This document shows positions 1 through 8,155 of a stretch of DNA of 64,000 nucleotides, piece after piece. The stretch comes from Streptomyces gelaticus. GTDB taxonomy: Bacteria; Actinomycetota; Actinomycetes; Streptomycetales; Streptomycetaceae. Position 1 is the stretch's first letter, and the number at the start of each line of letters is the position of its first letter. The stretch covers positions 372,001-436,000 of the forward strand of contig NZ_BMTF01000002.1 of the NCBI RefSeq assembly GCF_014649535.1, given 5' to 3'. The notes beneath the pieces are model-generated. The model was not told where the DNA came from, made no database searches, and saw only the letters and a list, made by a program, of their open reading frames with translations. Both the position numbers and the translations under genes were made by a program.

Positions 1-1
1 A

Positions 2-844
2 CGTGCCCTGTTCGACGCCGCGGCGGCCCGCCCCCGGCCCATCCCCTTCCACGGCGAACTGGGCTCCCTCAACCCCGTCGTCGTCACCGAGGCGGCCGCC
101 GCCGAGCGCGCCGAGGAGATCGGTGCCGGGCTCGCGGGCTCGATGACCATGGGCGCAGGCCAGTTCTGCACCAAGCCCGGCTTCGTCCTGGCCCCGGCGG
201 GCGAGACCGGCGACCGGCTGCTGAAGTCCCTCACCGACGCGGTCAGCGACACCGAGGCCGCGGTCCTGCTCGACCACCGGATGCGCGAAGCCTTCGTCGA
301 GGGCGTGGGGGCCCGGGCCGGACTCCCGGACGTCGAGGCGCCGGTCACCCCCGGTGCGGGCGGCGACCACACCGTCTCGGCCGGCTTCCTCACCGTACCG
401 GCGCGGCTCCTCGCCGCCGAGGGCCCGCACGACGAACTCCTGGAGGAGTGCTTCGGCCCCGTCACCGTCGTTGCCCGTTACACCTCCGACGAGGAGGTCA
501 CCGCCGTACTCTCCCGGCTCCCCGGCAACCTCACCGCCACCCTCCAGACCGCCACGGACGGCGCCGACGCCGACGCCCCCGGACTCCTCGCGGCCCTCGT
601 CCCGCTGGCCGGCCGGGTCCTCGTCAACGGCTGGCCGACCGGCGTCGCGGTCGCCCCCGCCCAGCACCACGGCGGCCCCTACCCGGCCACCACCTCCACC
701 TCCACCTCGGTCGGCGCCACCGCGATCGAACGCTGGCTGCGCCCGGTCACCTACCAGACGACCCCCGAGGCCCTGCTCCCGCCAGAGCTCCGCGAGGACA
801 ACCCCCTGAACCTTCCCCGCCGAGTGGACGGACGCCGGGCATGA
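2..844 (+). CDS. Aldehyde dehydrogenase (NADP+), C-terminal part, truncated by window edge
   Basis: Only the C-terminal 280 residues are in the window; the reading frame is open back to base 2. The motif ELGSLNP carries the general-base glutamate of aldehyde dehydrogenases and GQFCTKPG carries the catalytic cysteine. The wording IPFHGELGSLNP and the late motif ECFGPVTVV resemble alpha-ketoglutarate semialdehyde (2,5-dioxovalerate) dehydrogenases, which finish sugar-acid oxidation to 2-oxoglutarate. That substrate is inferred from family resemblance, not proven. The stop overlaps the next gene's start (ATGA), so the two are probably translationally coupled. Confidence 0.9.
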   Translation, partial: RALFDAAAARPRPIPFHGELGSLNPVVVTEAAAAERAEEIGAGLAGSMTMGAGQFCTKPGFVLAPAGETGDRLLKSLTDAVSDTEAAVLLDHRMREAFVEGVGARAGLPDVEAPVTPGAGGDHTVSAGFLTVPARLLAAEGPHDELLEECFGPVTVVARYTSDEEVTAVLSRLPGNLTATLQTATDGADADAPGLLAALVPLAGRVLVNGWPTGVAVAPAQHHGGPYPATTSTSTSVGATAIERWLRPVTYQTTPEALLPPELREDNPLNLPRRVDGRRA

Positions 845-1452
845 CCCCACAGCTCCCCGAACTTCCCTTCGAGCTCACCGAGTTCGGCCCCAGCGGTGAC
901 TGGACCTACGAGAACGGCACCCTGACCGGCCGGGCCGGCCCCCGCCAGGACCGCTTCGTACCACCGGGCGGCGAGTCCCTCGACTCCACGAGCGACGCCC
1001 CCCGCCTCCTCGGCCCCGTCCCCGGCGGCGACTTCCAGCTGCTCGCCCGGGTGAAGGCCGGCTTCGCGGCGGCCTTCGACGCCGGTGTCCTCTACCTCCA
1101 CGTCGGGGAACGGGAGTGGGCCAAGATCTGCCTGGAACTCTCCCCGGACCGCCCCACCGTCTGCACGGTCGTCACCCGCGGCCACTCCGACGACGTCAAC
1201 TCCTTCGTCGTGGACGGCGACAGCTGCTGGCTGCGGCTCAGCCGCACGGGCAACGCGTTCGCCTTCCACGCCTCGGCCGACGGCGAGAAGTGGACCTTCG
1301 TCCGCGTCTTCGCCCTCGGCACCCCGGACCGGGCGGCCGAGGCCTCGGCCGGCTTCCTGGTCCAGTCCCCGACGGGCGAGGGCTGCGAGGTCTCCTTCGA
1401 CCGGATCGCGTTCCGTGCGACGGGGGTGGGAGACCTGCGGGACGGGAGCTGA
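841..1452 (+). CDS. DUF1349 / concanavalin-like domain protein
   Basis: This is a 203-residue protein starting at the ATG that overlaps the aldehyde dehydrogenase stop by 4 bases. The sequence (GDFQLLARVKAG, AGVLYLHVGEREWAKICLE, SCWLRLSRTGNAFAFHASAD) matches the DUF1349 family, a laminin-G/concanavalin-like beta-sandwich, spanning most of the chain. There is no signal peptide or membrane segment, so it should be cytoplasmic. The family has no settled activity; a carbohydrate-related role is guessed from the fold and from coupling to the sugar-acid-type dehydrogenase. Confidence 0.85.
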   Translation: MTPQLPELPFELTEFGPSGDWTYENGTLTGRAGPRQDRFVPPGGESLDSTSDAPRLLGPVPGGDFQLLARVKAGFAAAFDAGVLYLHVGEREWAKICLELSPDRPTVCTVVTRGHSDDVNSFVVDGDSCWLRLSRTGNAFAFHASADGEKWTFVRVFALGTPDRAAEASAGFLVQSPTGEGCEVSFDRIAFRATGVGDLRDGS

Positions 1453-1475
1453 TCCGTCCCGCCCGCCCGGACCCC

Positions 1476-1505
1476 CGGCCGGCGCCCGGATCCGGGCGCC
1501 GGCCG
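1476..1505. terminator. Perfect 15-bp palindrome between convergent genes
   Basis: Two 15-base arms are exact reverse complements with no spacer; the centre lies between 1490 and 1491. It sits 23 bases after the DUF1349 stop and about 85 bases past the end of the opposing kinase gene. No T-run follows, as is common in Streptomyces. A bidirectional terminator is inferred from position and stem strength. Confidence 0.6.
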
Positions 1506-1591
1506 AACCCGCCGACAGCGGGCCGCGTCCGGCCGGGGAGGTCGGGGGAGGGCCACGGCCGTGCGGGACGGACCGGGCGCCGCAAGCGCGG

Positions 1592-3025
1592 TCAGCGGCT
1601 GTCCGTCACCCCGTCGGCCCAGGTCGTCGTCAGCGGCACGCCGTGCCGTTCCGTGAACGCGCGGACGGCGTCGGGCAGAGCGAGCGAGTCACCGACGGGG
1701 AGGAGCCCTCGCACCCGGATCAGGGTGACCCCGTTCCGTCGGCTGCGGACCCATGCCGGGTGTTGGAAGCCCTGCGGCAGGAACTGTTCCGCGTCGAGCC
1801 GCACCGACAGGGAACTCTCCTTGGCGCCGACCGTCAGCTCCACGGATCTGATGGCACCCCACCGGAGCACCACCAGATCGTTGCCGGGACCGACCCCGAT
1901 GCCGGATTCGCCGAGGACGAGGCCCTCCTTGGCGCTGGTGAGCAGTCCGACGAGGCGCATACCCAGGACAACCGCGGCGAGCACGGCCACCACGGTGACG
2001 GCGGTGGGGAGGCGGTGGGCCGGGCTCTGGAAGGCGGCGGTCACGAGTGCGGCCGTCCCGAGCAGGTTCCGTACGACCTGCGCGATCCAGGCCCGGCGCG
2101 GGCGCAGATAGGCGGCGGGCGGCGGCGCGGACACCGCGCGGGGCCGCACGGGCTTGGTGCGGGGAACGGTCGGGGGCTCGGTGGCGGGTTCGTCGACCAC
2201 CGTGACCGGGGCGGTGGCGGCGGTGGCGGCGATGTCGGGGCGACGGGCGCGGTCCGCGCACAGATCCAGCAACCGACGGGGCGTGGGCCTGCTTCCAGGA
2301 GCCTTGCGGAGGCAGGCGAGCACGAGGGGCCGCAGCGGTCCGGGCACCGCGGACACGTCCGCGTCGTCGTGCACCACGCGGTACATCAGCCCGTATGCCG
2401 AGCCCGAGCCGAACGCGCTGCCGCCCGCCGCCGCGACCAGTACGGCACCGAGGGCGAAGATGTCGCAGGCTCCGGTGACCGGATGGCCCTGTGCCTGTTC
2501 CGGAGAGTGGTACCCCGCCGTCCCCACCACCACGCCGTCGCTGGTCAGCCGGGTCCCCTCCAGGGCATGGGCGATCCCGAAGTCCAGGACGCGGGCGCCG
2601 TCCCCGGCCATGACGATGTTGGCCGGCTTGAGGTCGCGATGCACCAGCCCACAGGAGTGGATCGCCTTGAGCGCCTCGGCCAGTTCGGCGGCGAGCCTCC
2701 ACAGTTCGGCCTCGGTCAGCCGGCCGCGCCGGGTGATCTCATCGGCCAGGGTCGGTCCCTCGACGTAGGCACTGGCCATCCACGGCTGTTCCGCGTCGGG
2801 GTCGGCGTCCACCAGCGCCGCCGTGTGGAAGCCGCCGACCTTCCGGGCGGCCTCGACCTCCTTGCGGAACCGCTCCCTGAACCGGGGATCGGCCGCGTAC
2901 TCGGCCTTGACCACCTTGATGGCGACGGCCCGGCCGGAACGTGAACGCCCCAGGTAGACCGAGCCCATCCCCCCGGTGCCCAGCTTTCGCTCGATCACGT
3001 ACTCCCCGATACGTGCCCCTGTCAC
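1592..3025 (-). CDS. Membrane Ser/Thr protein kinase (Pkn type)
   Basis: This is a 477-residue Hanks-type kinase. The GTG at 3025 is chosen because a GAGGGG ribosome site lies just upstream and the kinase fold begins at once (IGEYVIERKLGTGGMGSVY). The glycine loop is at about 15-23, the ATP lysine at K37, HRDLKPAN with catalytic D131 at 129-136, and DFG at 148-150. All catalytic elements look intact. A Pro/Ala-rich linker (about 265-310) leads to two hydrophobic stretches (about 316-333 and 340-362) and a cytosolic tail resembling a PH-like domain (RWGAIRSVELT). There are no PASTA repeats. An upstream in-frame start exists but adds 60 low-quality residues. Substrate unknown. Confidence 0.88.
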   Translation of the reverse strand: MTGARIGEYVIERKLGTGGMGSVYLGRSRSGRAVAIKVVKAEYAADPRFRERFRKEVEAARKVGGFHTAALVDADPDAEQPWMASAYVEGPTLADEITRRGRLTEAELWRLAAELAEALKAIHSCGLVHRDLKPANIVMAGDGARVLDFGIAHALEGTRLTSDGVVVGTAGYHSPEQAQGHPVTGACDIFALGAVLVAAAGGSAFGSGSAYGLMYRVVHDDADVSAVPGPLRPLVLACLRKAPGSRPTPRRLLDLCADRARRPDIAATAATAPVTVVDEPATEPPTVPRTKPVRPRAVSAPPPAAYLRPRRAWIAQVVRNLLGTAALVTAAFQSPAHRLPTAVTVVAVLAAVVLGMRLVGLLTSAKEGLVLGESGIGVGPGNDLVVLRWGAIRSVELTVGAKESSLSVRLDAEQFLPQGFQHPAWVRSRRNGVTLIRVRGLLPVGDSLALPDAVRAFTERHGVPLTTTWADGVTDSR

Positions 3026-3273
3026 GGCAGCCCCTCTTGGCGTCCAGCGCAATCCCCGTCGTGCGTCCTCGCACGCGGCAGGCGGCCACCTGGTTCCTGC
3101 CCCCGTGCGGTCACCGTACCGGCGGCGGAGAAGATCCGGGTCCGTACGCGAAGACGAGCGGCCGAGGAAGGGTGGTGCACGCCGACGGGGGACCGGTGCG
3201 GGCACCTGCCCGGCCCGTCGATCGTGTCGCGGGTAGGTTGGCGGCCGAACACCACGCTTCCGGAGGTTCCGGC

Positions 3274-3409
3274 CATGCCGCCCGCACCCCGCGCCGCCGT
3301 CGGCGCGACACCGCCCGTCCCCATGCCCGAACGCACCGCAGGCCTCGCCCGCGCCTCCTTCAGCAGGTCGACCGCATCGACCGCACCGGCCGGGCCGGTG
3401 GCGCCGTGA
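3274..3409 (+). CDS. Possible 44-residue small protein coupled to the next gene
   Basis: The ATG at 3274 has an excellent ribosome site (GGAGG, 9 bases before the start). The frame runs 44 codons and its TGA overlaps the GTG of the next gene (GTGA). The residues are Ala/Pro/Arg-rich and low in complexity. It may be a real small upstream gene. Alternatively it is the authentic N-terminus of the next gene, separated from it by a frameshift. I cannot decide from sequence alone. Confidence 0.35.
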
Positions 3410-3921
3410 CCGCCCGGGCGGGGGAGACCTTCGGGACCGTCCGCGCGGTCCGCGACATCGAGGCGCTGCTCGCCGGAGCCGTACCGGCCGCGGGGCCGAC
3501 GGCCGACGAGGGCGAGCCGGACACCGGGGAGTGGAGTGCGACGGCGGGCGAGGGCTTCCGGATCGTGCCGCTCTGGGAGAGCGACGGCCTCGTGGGCGTG
3601 TACGGACCCGAGTGGCAGCAGGCCGAGGAGGCCGCCGCAGGTCATCTCGCCGCCCTTGTGGGCGAGTTGGACCGCCGCTGGGGCACCCATCGGACGGCGG
3701 GCATGCGGGTGCCGATCTTCCGCCACGGTGCGGGTGAGTCCCTGCCGCCGCTGTACCGGGCGCTGTGCGACAGGGACTGCCTCGGGGACCTGACGGTGTG
3801 GGGGCCGGTAGAGGGCCGGTGGATCGCCATCTCCCTCAACCAGTGCGACGGCGACGCGCCGATGATCCTGGTGGCCGTGGTCGCCGACCGGCCGATCGTC
3901 GAGCTCGACGACGGGGAGTGA
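3406..3921 (+). CDS. Conserved hypothetical protein
   Basis: This is a soluble 171-residue protein with no signal peptide, membrane segment or motif I recognise. Distinctive stretches are FRIVPLWESDGLVGVYGPEW, RVPIFRHGAGESLPPLYRAL and WGPVEGRWIAISLNQCDGD, which look like a compact alpha/beta domain. The GTG at 3406 is taken because it overlaps the preceding short frame as GTGA; its own ribosome site is poor. The frame is open further upstream, but that part reads as Arg-rich non-coding sequence. Function unknown. Confidence 0.6.
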   Translation: MTARAGETFGTVRAVRDIEALLAGAVPAAGPTADEGEPDTGEWSATAGEGFRIVPLWESDGLVGVYGPEWQQAEEAAAGHLAALVGELDRRWGTHRTAGMRVPIFRHGAGESLPPLYRALCDRDCLGDLTVWGPVEGRWIAISLNQCDGDAPMILVAVVADRPIVELDDGE

Positions 3922-4081
3922 CAACAGGCAATACGGAACCACAGGTTCTCGCGAGGCTCTGGCCAGCGACTGCACTGGGACCAGCTGTCCCTGTCGGTCC
4001 GCGTGCCCGTCCACCACCTGGACAGAGTTGGTTGAATCGGTTGACGAAGAGCTGTGGGGGCGTGCAATTCGGCGGTAAGGC

Positions 4082-6379
4082 CTAGCGCGCAGAAAATCCC
4101 GTACCGGCCGCCTGGAAATGTGGCGGCGTGACTGATGTGTGCCCCTGATCGGTGCGGCCCTTCGTGTCGTAAGCCTCGCCGACCGCAACGACCTCGCCGT
4201 GCCCCTGGCTGCTGTCGCGTTTCAGTAAGCAGTTGGCCAGAACAAAGGCGTCCTCGGTCTTGGGGTGGGTCCTGCCCAGCCGGGTGTTCAGGATCAGCGC
4301 GCCCCTGCGCGCGAGGTTCGCTGCGGTCGGGTCGTTCAGCGCGTGCACGGCTCGGGCCTTGAGCAGCAGGGCGTACCCGATGTACAGGTGGTCCGGAGCG
4401 TAGCTGGCCTCGCGGATCCGCAGCGCCCGGGAGATCAGCGGTACGGCCACGGCGTGGTCGTCCAGGTCGAGGTGGATACTCGCCAGTGCGATCAAGTCGA
4501 AGCTCACGTACGGGTCGTCCGGCCCGTACGCCGCCTCGTCGATCCGTAGCGCCCGCTCGGCCAGGGGCACCGCCGCCTCGTGATCACCGAGAAGGTGTCG
4601 GATTCGCGCCAGGGTGGCCAAGTCCGTCGCGATGGCGGGACTGTCCGCCGGCAGACAGGACTCGTGCAGGCTCAGAGCACGTTCCGCCATCGGACGCGCT
4701 CGCTCCGGCGCGCCGCGGTCCCGGTGGATCTGTGCCAGGGTGATCAGGTCGAAGCCGACTTCCGCATCCCTCTGTTCGAGTGACTCGTCGATCGAGAAGG
4801 CGCGCTCACACAGGGGCAGTGCCACCGGGTGGTCCCCGATCGAAAGGAGGAACGCCGACGCCAGCCTCAGTAGCATCGCCGTCTCCGCCGCGCACTCGGC
4901 CGGCGGTTCGTCCTTGGTCACCACGAGCGCGTGCGGGAGCAGTTCTTGCCATCGCGATCGCGCATCCGGGTCACCGTGGATGTCGTGCGGCACTGCCGCG
5001 AGCAGCGCCCGGCACAGTTTCACCCGAGCGTCGGTGCGCACGTCGTCCGGCATCGCGGCGCGGATGGCGGCCTGCACCAGCCGGTGCAGCACCAGGGAGG
5101 AGGCTCCGCGCCTCGCGAGCCCCAGGCCGGCCAGAGCACCGACCGTCGTGTCCCACGCCACCGGATCGGCCACGGCCGCATTCAGTGTTTCCGTGCTGCT
5201 GAACAGGTCCAGCGGGATCGGTTCCGGCGCCAGCAGGGCACACAGCTCCAGCAGTCGCATCGCTCGCGGCTGCTGGATCTCCAACCTTTGCACGCTGAGC
5301 TGCCACAGGGTCGCGACCACCACCGTCGGCCGGTAGGCCAGCTCGCCCAGCGCGATCATGTCCTCCAGCCGCGACGTCAGCAGAGCCAGGTACTCCTCCG
5401 GCGCCGTGTGGTTGTAGTCCATGTACCCGGCTGCCTGTTCCAGCGCCAGCGGCAGGTCCCCCAGGTGCTCGGCGATCCGGTCCGCCACCACTGTGGTCAT
5501 GCCGCACACCCGCCGGGTCAGCAGCTCCACCGCCTCCCGCCTGGTGAACACGTCCAGGTCGATGACGCCGGCTCTGCTCGACCAGCCGCGCAGCCTGGTC
5601 GTGACGATGACGTGACCGCTGCTCCCCAGGTCACCGGACGGCAGCGCGTCCACGAGCGTGCCGGGTTTCTCCCCGTTGTCGAAGATGATCAGCCAGGGCC
5701 CGTGGTCCAGTAATGCGCCGTACACCCGTGGGACGACCTGCTCGGAGCTGACCTCCGCCAGTCCCAGCTCCCTGGCCAGCGACGCGAACTGCGAGGCCAC
5801 CAGATCGGGATCTTCGGCGTCCACGAACGCCACGAACCGGTATTTCGACCGGTGGAGGTAGGCGTACTCAACCGCAAGCTGCGTCTTGCCGACACCACCC
5901 AGCCCGTGTACGACCTGCATCGCGCCGTCGTTGCCCGAGGTGAGGCGCTGCCGTAACTCCCGCAAGGTGGCGTCGCGGCCGGTGAAGCTGGTGTTGCGCG
6001 GAGGCAGCCGACAGGTCGCCGGACGGGTCCGCGAGCCCGAAGAACGCGCCGCCGGTGCGCGGGCCTCCCTGACAGTGGTCTCGAACAGGTCGGTGAGCGT
6101 GGCATGGTCACCCCGCAGTCGGGCGAGTTCTGCCTCGGCGGAGAGGTCGATCCGACCGGCGTGCGCGGCGTGGACGCACGCGATCACATAGGCCGCGACC
6201 CGCTCCCACGGGGGCGGCTTTGTGAACTTGCCTGCCAGCAGGTCCGACAGCGACGACCGAGTGAGGACCTTGTTCTGGTCGTAGGCCAGAAGCTGCGCCT
6301 GGGTGGGTGACCCCGAGGACGTACGCAACCGCTGCAACCGGTTGACGAACCAGCTTTGTGGTGAGGCCGGTCCCCTCAT
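4082..6379 (-). CDS. NB-ARC ATPase with N-terminal HTH-like region and C-terminal TPRs; three TTA codons
   Basis: This is a 765-residue STAND-type protein. Residues about 8-70 look like a divergent helix-turn-helix (FVNRLQRLRT, SSLSDLLAGKFTKPPPW). The P-loop GLGGVGKT is at 159-166, Walker B (WLIIFDNGE) at about 229-237, and TPR-like repeats (HEAAVPLAERALRIDEAAYG and relatives) fill about 520-720. ATP- or ligand-driven switching is known for the class; target and output are unknown here. The ATG at 6379 has a GGGGGAAAG site and avoids a 43-residue low-quality extension. Codons 142, 223 and 718 are TTA (plus positions 5954-5956, 5711-5713, 4226-4228), so translation should depend on the bldA tRNA. 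This suggests late expression and possibly acquisition by transfer. Confidence 0.85.
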   Translation of the reverse strand: MRGPASPQSWFVNRLQRLRTSSGSPTQAQLLAYDQNKVLTRSSLSDLLAGKFTKPPPWERVAAYVIACVHAAHAGRIDLSAEAELARLRGDHATLTDLFETTVREARAPAARSSGSRTRPATCRLPPRNTSFTGRDATLRELRQRLTSGNDGAMQVVHGLGGVGKTQLAVEYAYLHRSKYRFVAFVDAEDPDLVASQFASLARELGLAEVSSEQVVPRVYGALLDHGPWLIIFDNGEKPGTLVDALPSGDLGSSGHVIVTTRLRGWSSRAGVIDLDVFTRREAVELLTRRVCGMTTVVADRIAEHLGDLPLALEQAAGYMDYNHTAPEEYLALLTSRLEDMIALGELAYRPTVVVATLWQLSVQRLEIQQPRAMRLLELCALLAPEPIPLDLFSSTETLNAAVADPVAWDTTVGALAGLGLARRGASSLVLHRLVQAAIRAAMPDDVRTDARVKLCRALLAAVPHDIHGDPDARSRWQELLPHALVVTKDEPPAECAAETAMLLRLASAFLLSIGDHPVALPLCERAFSIDESLEQRDAEVGFDLITLAQIHRDRGAPERARPMAERALSLHESCLPADSPAIATDLATLARIRHLLGDHEAAVPLAERALRIDEAAYGPDDPYVSFDLIALASIHLDLDDHAVAVPLISRALRIREASYAPDHLYIGYALLLKARAVHALNDPTAANLARRGALILNTRLGRTHPKTEDAFVLANCLLKRDSSQGHGEVVAVGEAYDTKGRTDQGHTSVTPPHFQAAGTGFSAR

Positions 6380-6642
6380 ATACGCCGCTTTCCCCCGTCT
6401 CGCTCTCCGGAATCGTCCGGACTTCGGAGCCCAGAAATGTAGCTCATCCAGCGGGGGAGCCCAGCGGATCCGGGCTCCTCCGAGATTGCTGCACCCGAGC
6501 GGCGCCACCCCTCAACGTAGACGGCGGCACAGATGCCGCAGCACCTCAACACCCTTCCTGTCACGTACCAGGGAACCCGAATGACCGGGCGGCGCCACAG
6601 GCGGCGCGCGCCAATCATCTGAACTCGATCGAGGGATCAATC

Positions 6643-7113
6643 ATGGGACTCAAGGGAAACCTCATTCGACTCGCCGGAGCGGGCGCGGCGATCGCCTTCG
6701 GCTCGACGCTGCTGGTCGGCGCCGCGACCTCGGCGGAGGCGGCGCCGGTGAACTATCAGGTGATCAACGGCAACAGCAGCAATTCCTGCCTTCAGGTGAA
6801 CATCTCGGGAGGCAAGGGAAACCTTGTCCTCGGCAACTGCGACCGCAGCGCGAAGCAGGTGTGGCAGATCAGCGGCGGCATCTTCAGGAACCCGGCATCA
6901 GGCCACTGCCTCGACGGAAACGGTGCGGATGTCTACACATTCCCGTGCAACGGTGGCGAGTTTCAGAAATGGACGACCACGTCCGGCAGTCCGAAGTCCA
7001 TCAGGCACACCCGGAGCGGCAAGTACTTGGACGCGAACGGCAAGGTCGGGGCCCAGGTCGTCTTCCAGCCCACCATCGGGACGGCGTCCCGCTGGGTTAT
7101 CGACCCGGTCTGA
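6643..7113 (+). CDS. Secreted ricin-type (beta-trefoil) lectin domain protein
   Basis: The protein has 156 residues; the ATG at 6643 has GAGGGA seven bases upstream. Residues 1 to about 31 form a signal peptide ending near TSAEA-AP. The mature part is a small R-type lectin-like trefoil with repeated W motifs (QVWQISGG, FQKWTTT, SRWVIDPV) and four cysteines (SCLQV, GNCD, GHCLDG, FPCNG) that could form two disulfides. The family binds sugars. There is no attached catalytic domain, so it is probably a free exported lectin. A hairpin at 7137-7166 follows. Confidence 0.82.
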   Translation: MGLKGNLIRLAGAGAAIAFGSTLLVGAATSAEAAPVNYQVINGNSSNSCLQVNISGGKGNLVLGNCDRSAKQVWQISGGIFRNPASGHCLDGNGADVYTFPCNGGEFQKWTTTSGSPKSIRHTRSGKYLDANGKVGAQVVFQPTIGTASRWVIDPV

Positions 7114-7136
7114 TGAATCGGATGACCTCGTGAGTG

Positions 7137-7166
7137 CGGCGGGCCGTCCCGTCCGGCGGCCCGCCG
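7137..7166 (+). terminator. Hairpin downstream of the lectin gene
   Basis: Ten-base perfect arms (7137-7146 and 7157-7166) flank a 10-base loop, starting 24 bases after the lectin stop. No T-run follows. The call is inferred from position. Confidence 0.5.
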
Positions 7167-7341
7167 TCCCGGTGGGAGGCGGCCGAGGAGGCTGTCCCGG
7201 GTCATCCCGCCGAGCTCGTGGGTGAGAGGGAATGAGACGGTCCGCTCCGGTGTTGTGCCCGGGGGCGGAGGGTGGCTCCGCACCATCTGAGCCGTACGCC
7301 GTCCGAGCCGTACGTACGAGGACACGGAGAGAAGAACAGAC

Positions 7342-8049
7342 ATGCGCGTCGAGATCTGGAGCGACATAGCCTGCCCCTGGTGCTACATCGGGAAGGCCCG
7401 CTTCGAGAAGGGCCTGGCCGGGTTCGCCCATCGCGACCAGGTCGAGGTCGTGCACCGGTCCTTCGAGCTCGACCCCGGGCACGCCAAGGGGGAGACCGCG
7501 CAGGTGATCGACATGCTGGCGCAGAAGTACGGGCGCACCCGCGAAGAGGCACAGGCCATGGAGGCCAACGTCGCGGCCAACGCGCAGGCCGAAGGGCTCG
7601 GCTACCTCACCGAGGGCCGTGACCACGGCAACACCTTCGACATCCACCGGCTGCTCCACCTGGCCAGGGCCCGCGGCCGCCAGGACGAGCTGCTGAACCT
7701 CGCCTACCGGGCGAACTTCGCCGAGGAGCGGTCCGTCTACGACACGGGCGTCCTGGTCGAGCTGGCCGTCGAGGCCGGGCTCGACGGCGACGAGGCGCGC
7801 GCCGTGCTCGCCGACCCGGAGGCGTACGCAGCCGAGGTGCGGGCCGATGAGCGCGAGGCGTCCGAACTGGGTGCCAACGCGGTGCCGTTCTTCGTGTTCG
7901 ACCGGCGCTACGGCATCTCCGGCGGCCAGCCCGCCGAGGTCTTCGCCCAGGCCCTGGAGCAGGCGTGGAAGGACCGCCCGCTCACCGTGATCGGCAAGGA
8001 CGCGGCGGCGTGCGACGCCGACGGCGCCTGCGAGGTCCCGCAGGGCTGA
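7342..8049 (+). CDS. DsbA-family (FrnE-like) oxidoreductase
   Basis: This is a 235-residue thioredoxin-fold protein with the insertion typical of FrnE/DsbA-like proteins. The active-site motif CPWCY lies at about 13-17, straight after the first strand (RVEIWSDIA), and the cis-Pro loop NAVPFFVFDRRYGISGGQP is near residue 180. There is no signal peptide, so it acts in the cytoplasm, where family members do thiol-disulfide exchange or related isomerisation. The length equals the family norm. A purine-rich AGAGAAGAA ribosome site precedes the ATG. Confidence 0.9.
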   Translation: MRVEIWSDIACPWCYIGKARFEKGLAGFAHRDQVEVVHRSFELDPGHAKGETAQVIDMLAQKYGRTREEAQAMEANVAANAQAEGLGYLTEGRDHGNTFDIHRLLHLARARGRQDELLNLAYRANFAEERSVYDTGVLVELAVEAGLDGDEARAVLADPEAYAAEVRADEREASELGANAVPFFVFDRRYGISGGQPAEVFAQALEQAWKDRPLTVIGKDAAACDADGACEVPQG

Positions 8050-8155
8050 GGCCGCGCTGTGCGGGGTGACGGCGGTGGCACGCATGAGCGGTGCTCGGGT
8101 GTCCTCCTCAACCTTTCTTGATTGACCGGAGGTTGAGGGGGCCCAGGCTGGGCGC

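Noticed and set aside
1085..2944. A 619-codon plus-strand frame over the kinase gene
   Set aside because: It is antisense to a well-supported kinase, Arg/Gly/Pro-rich and without any domain; a typical GC-rich shadow frame.
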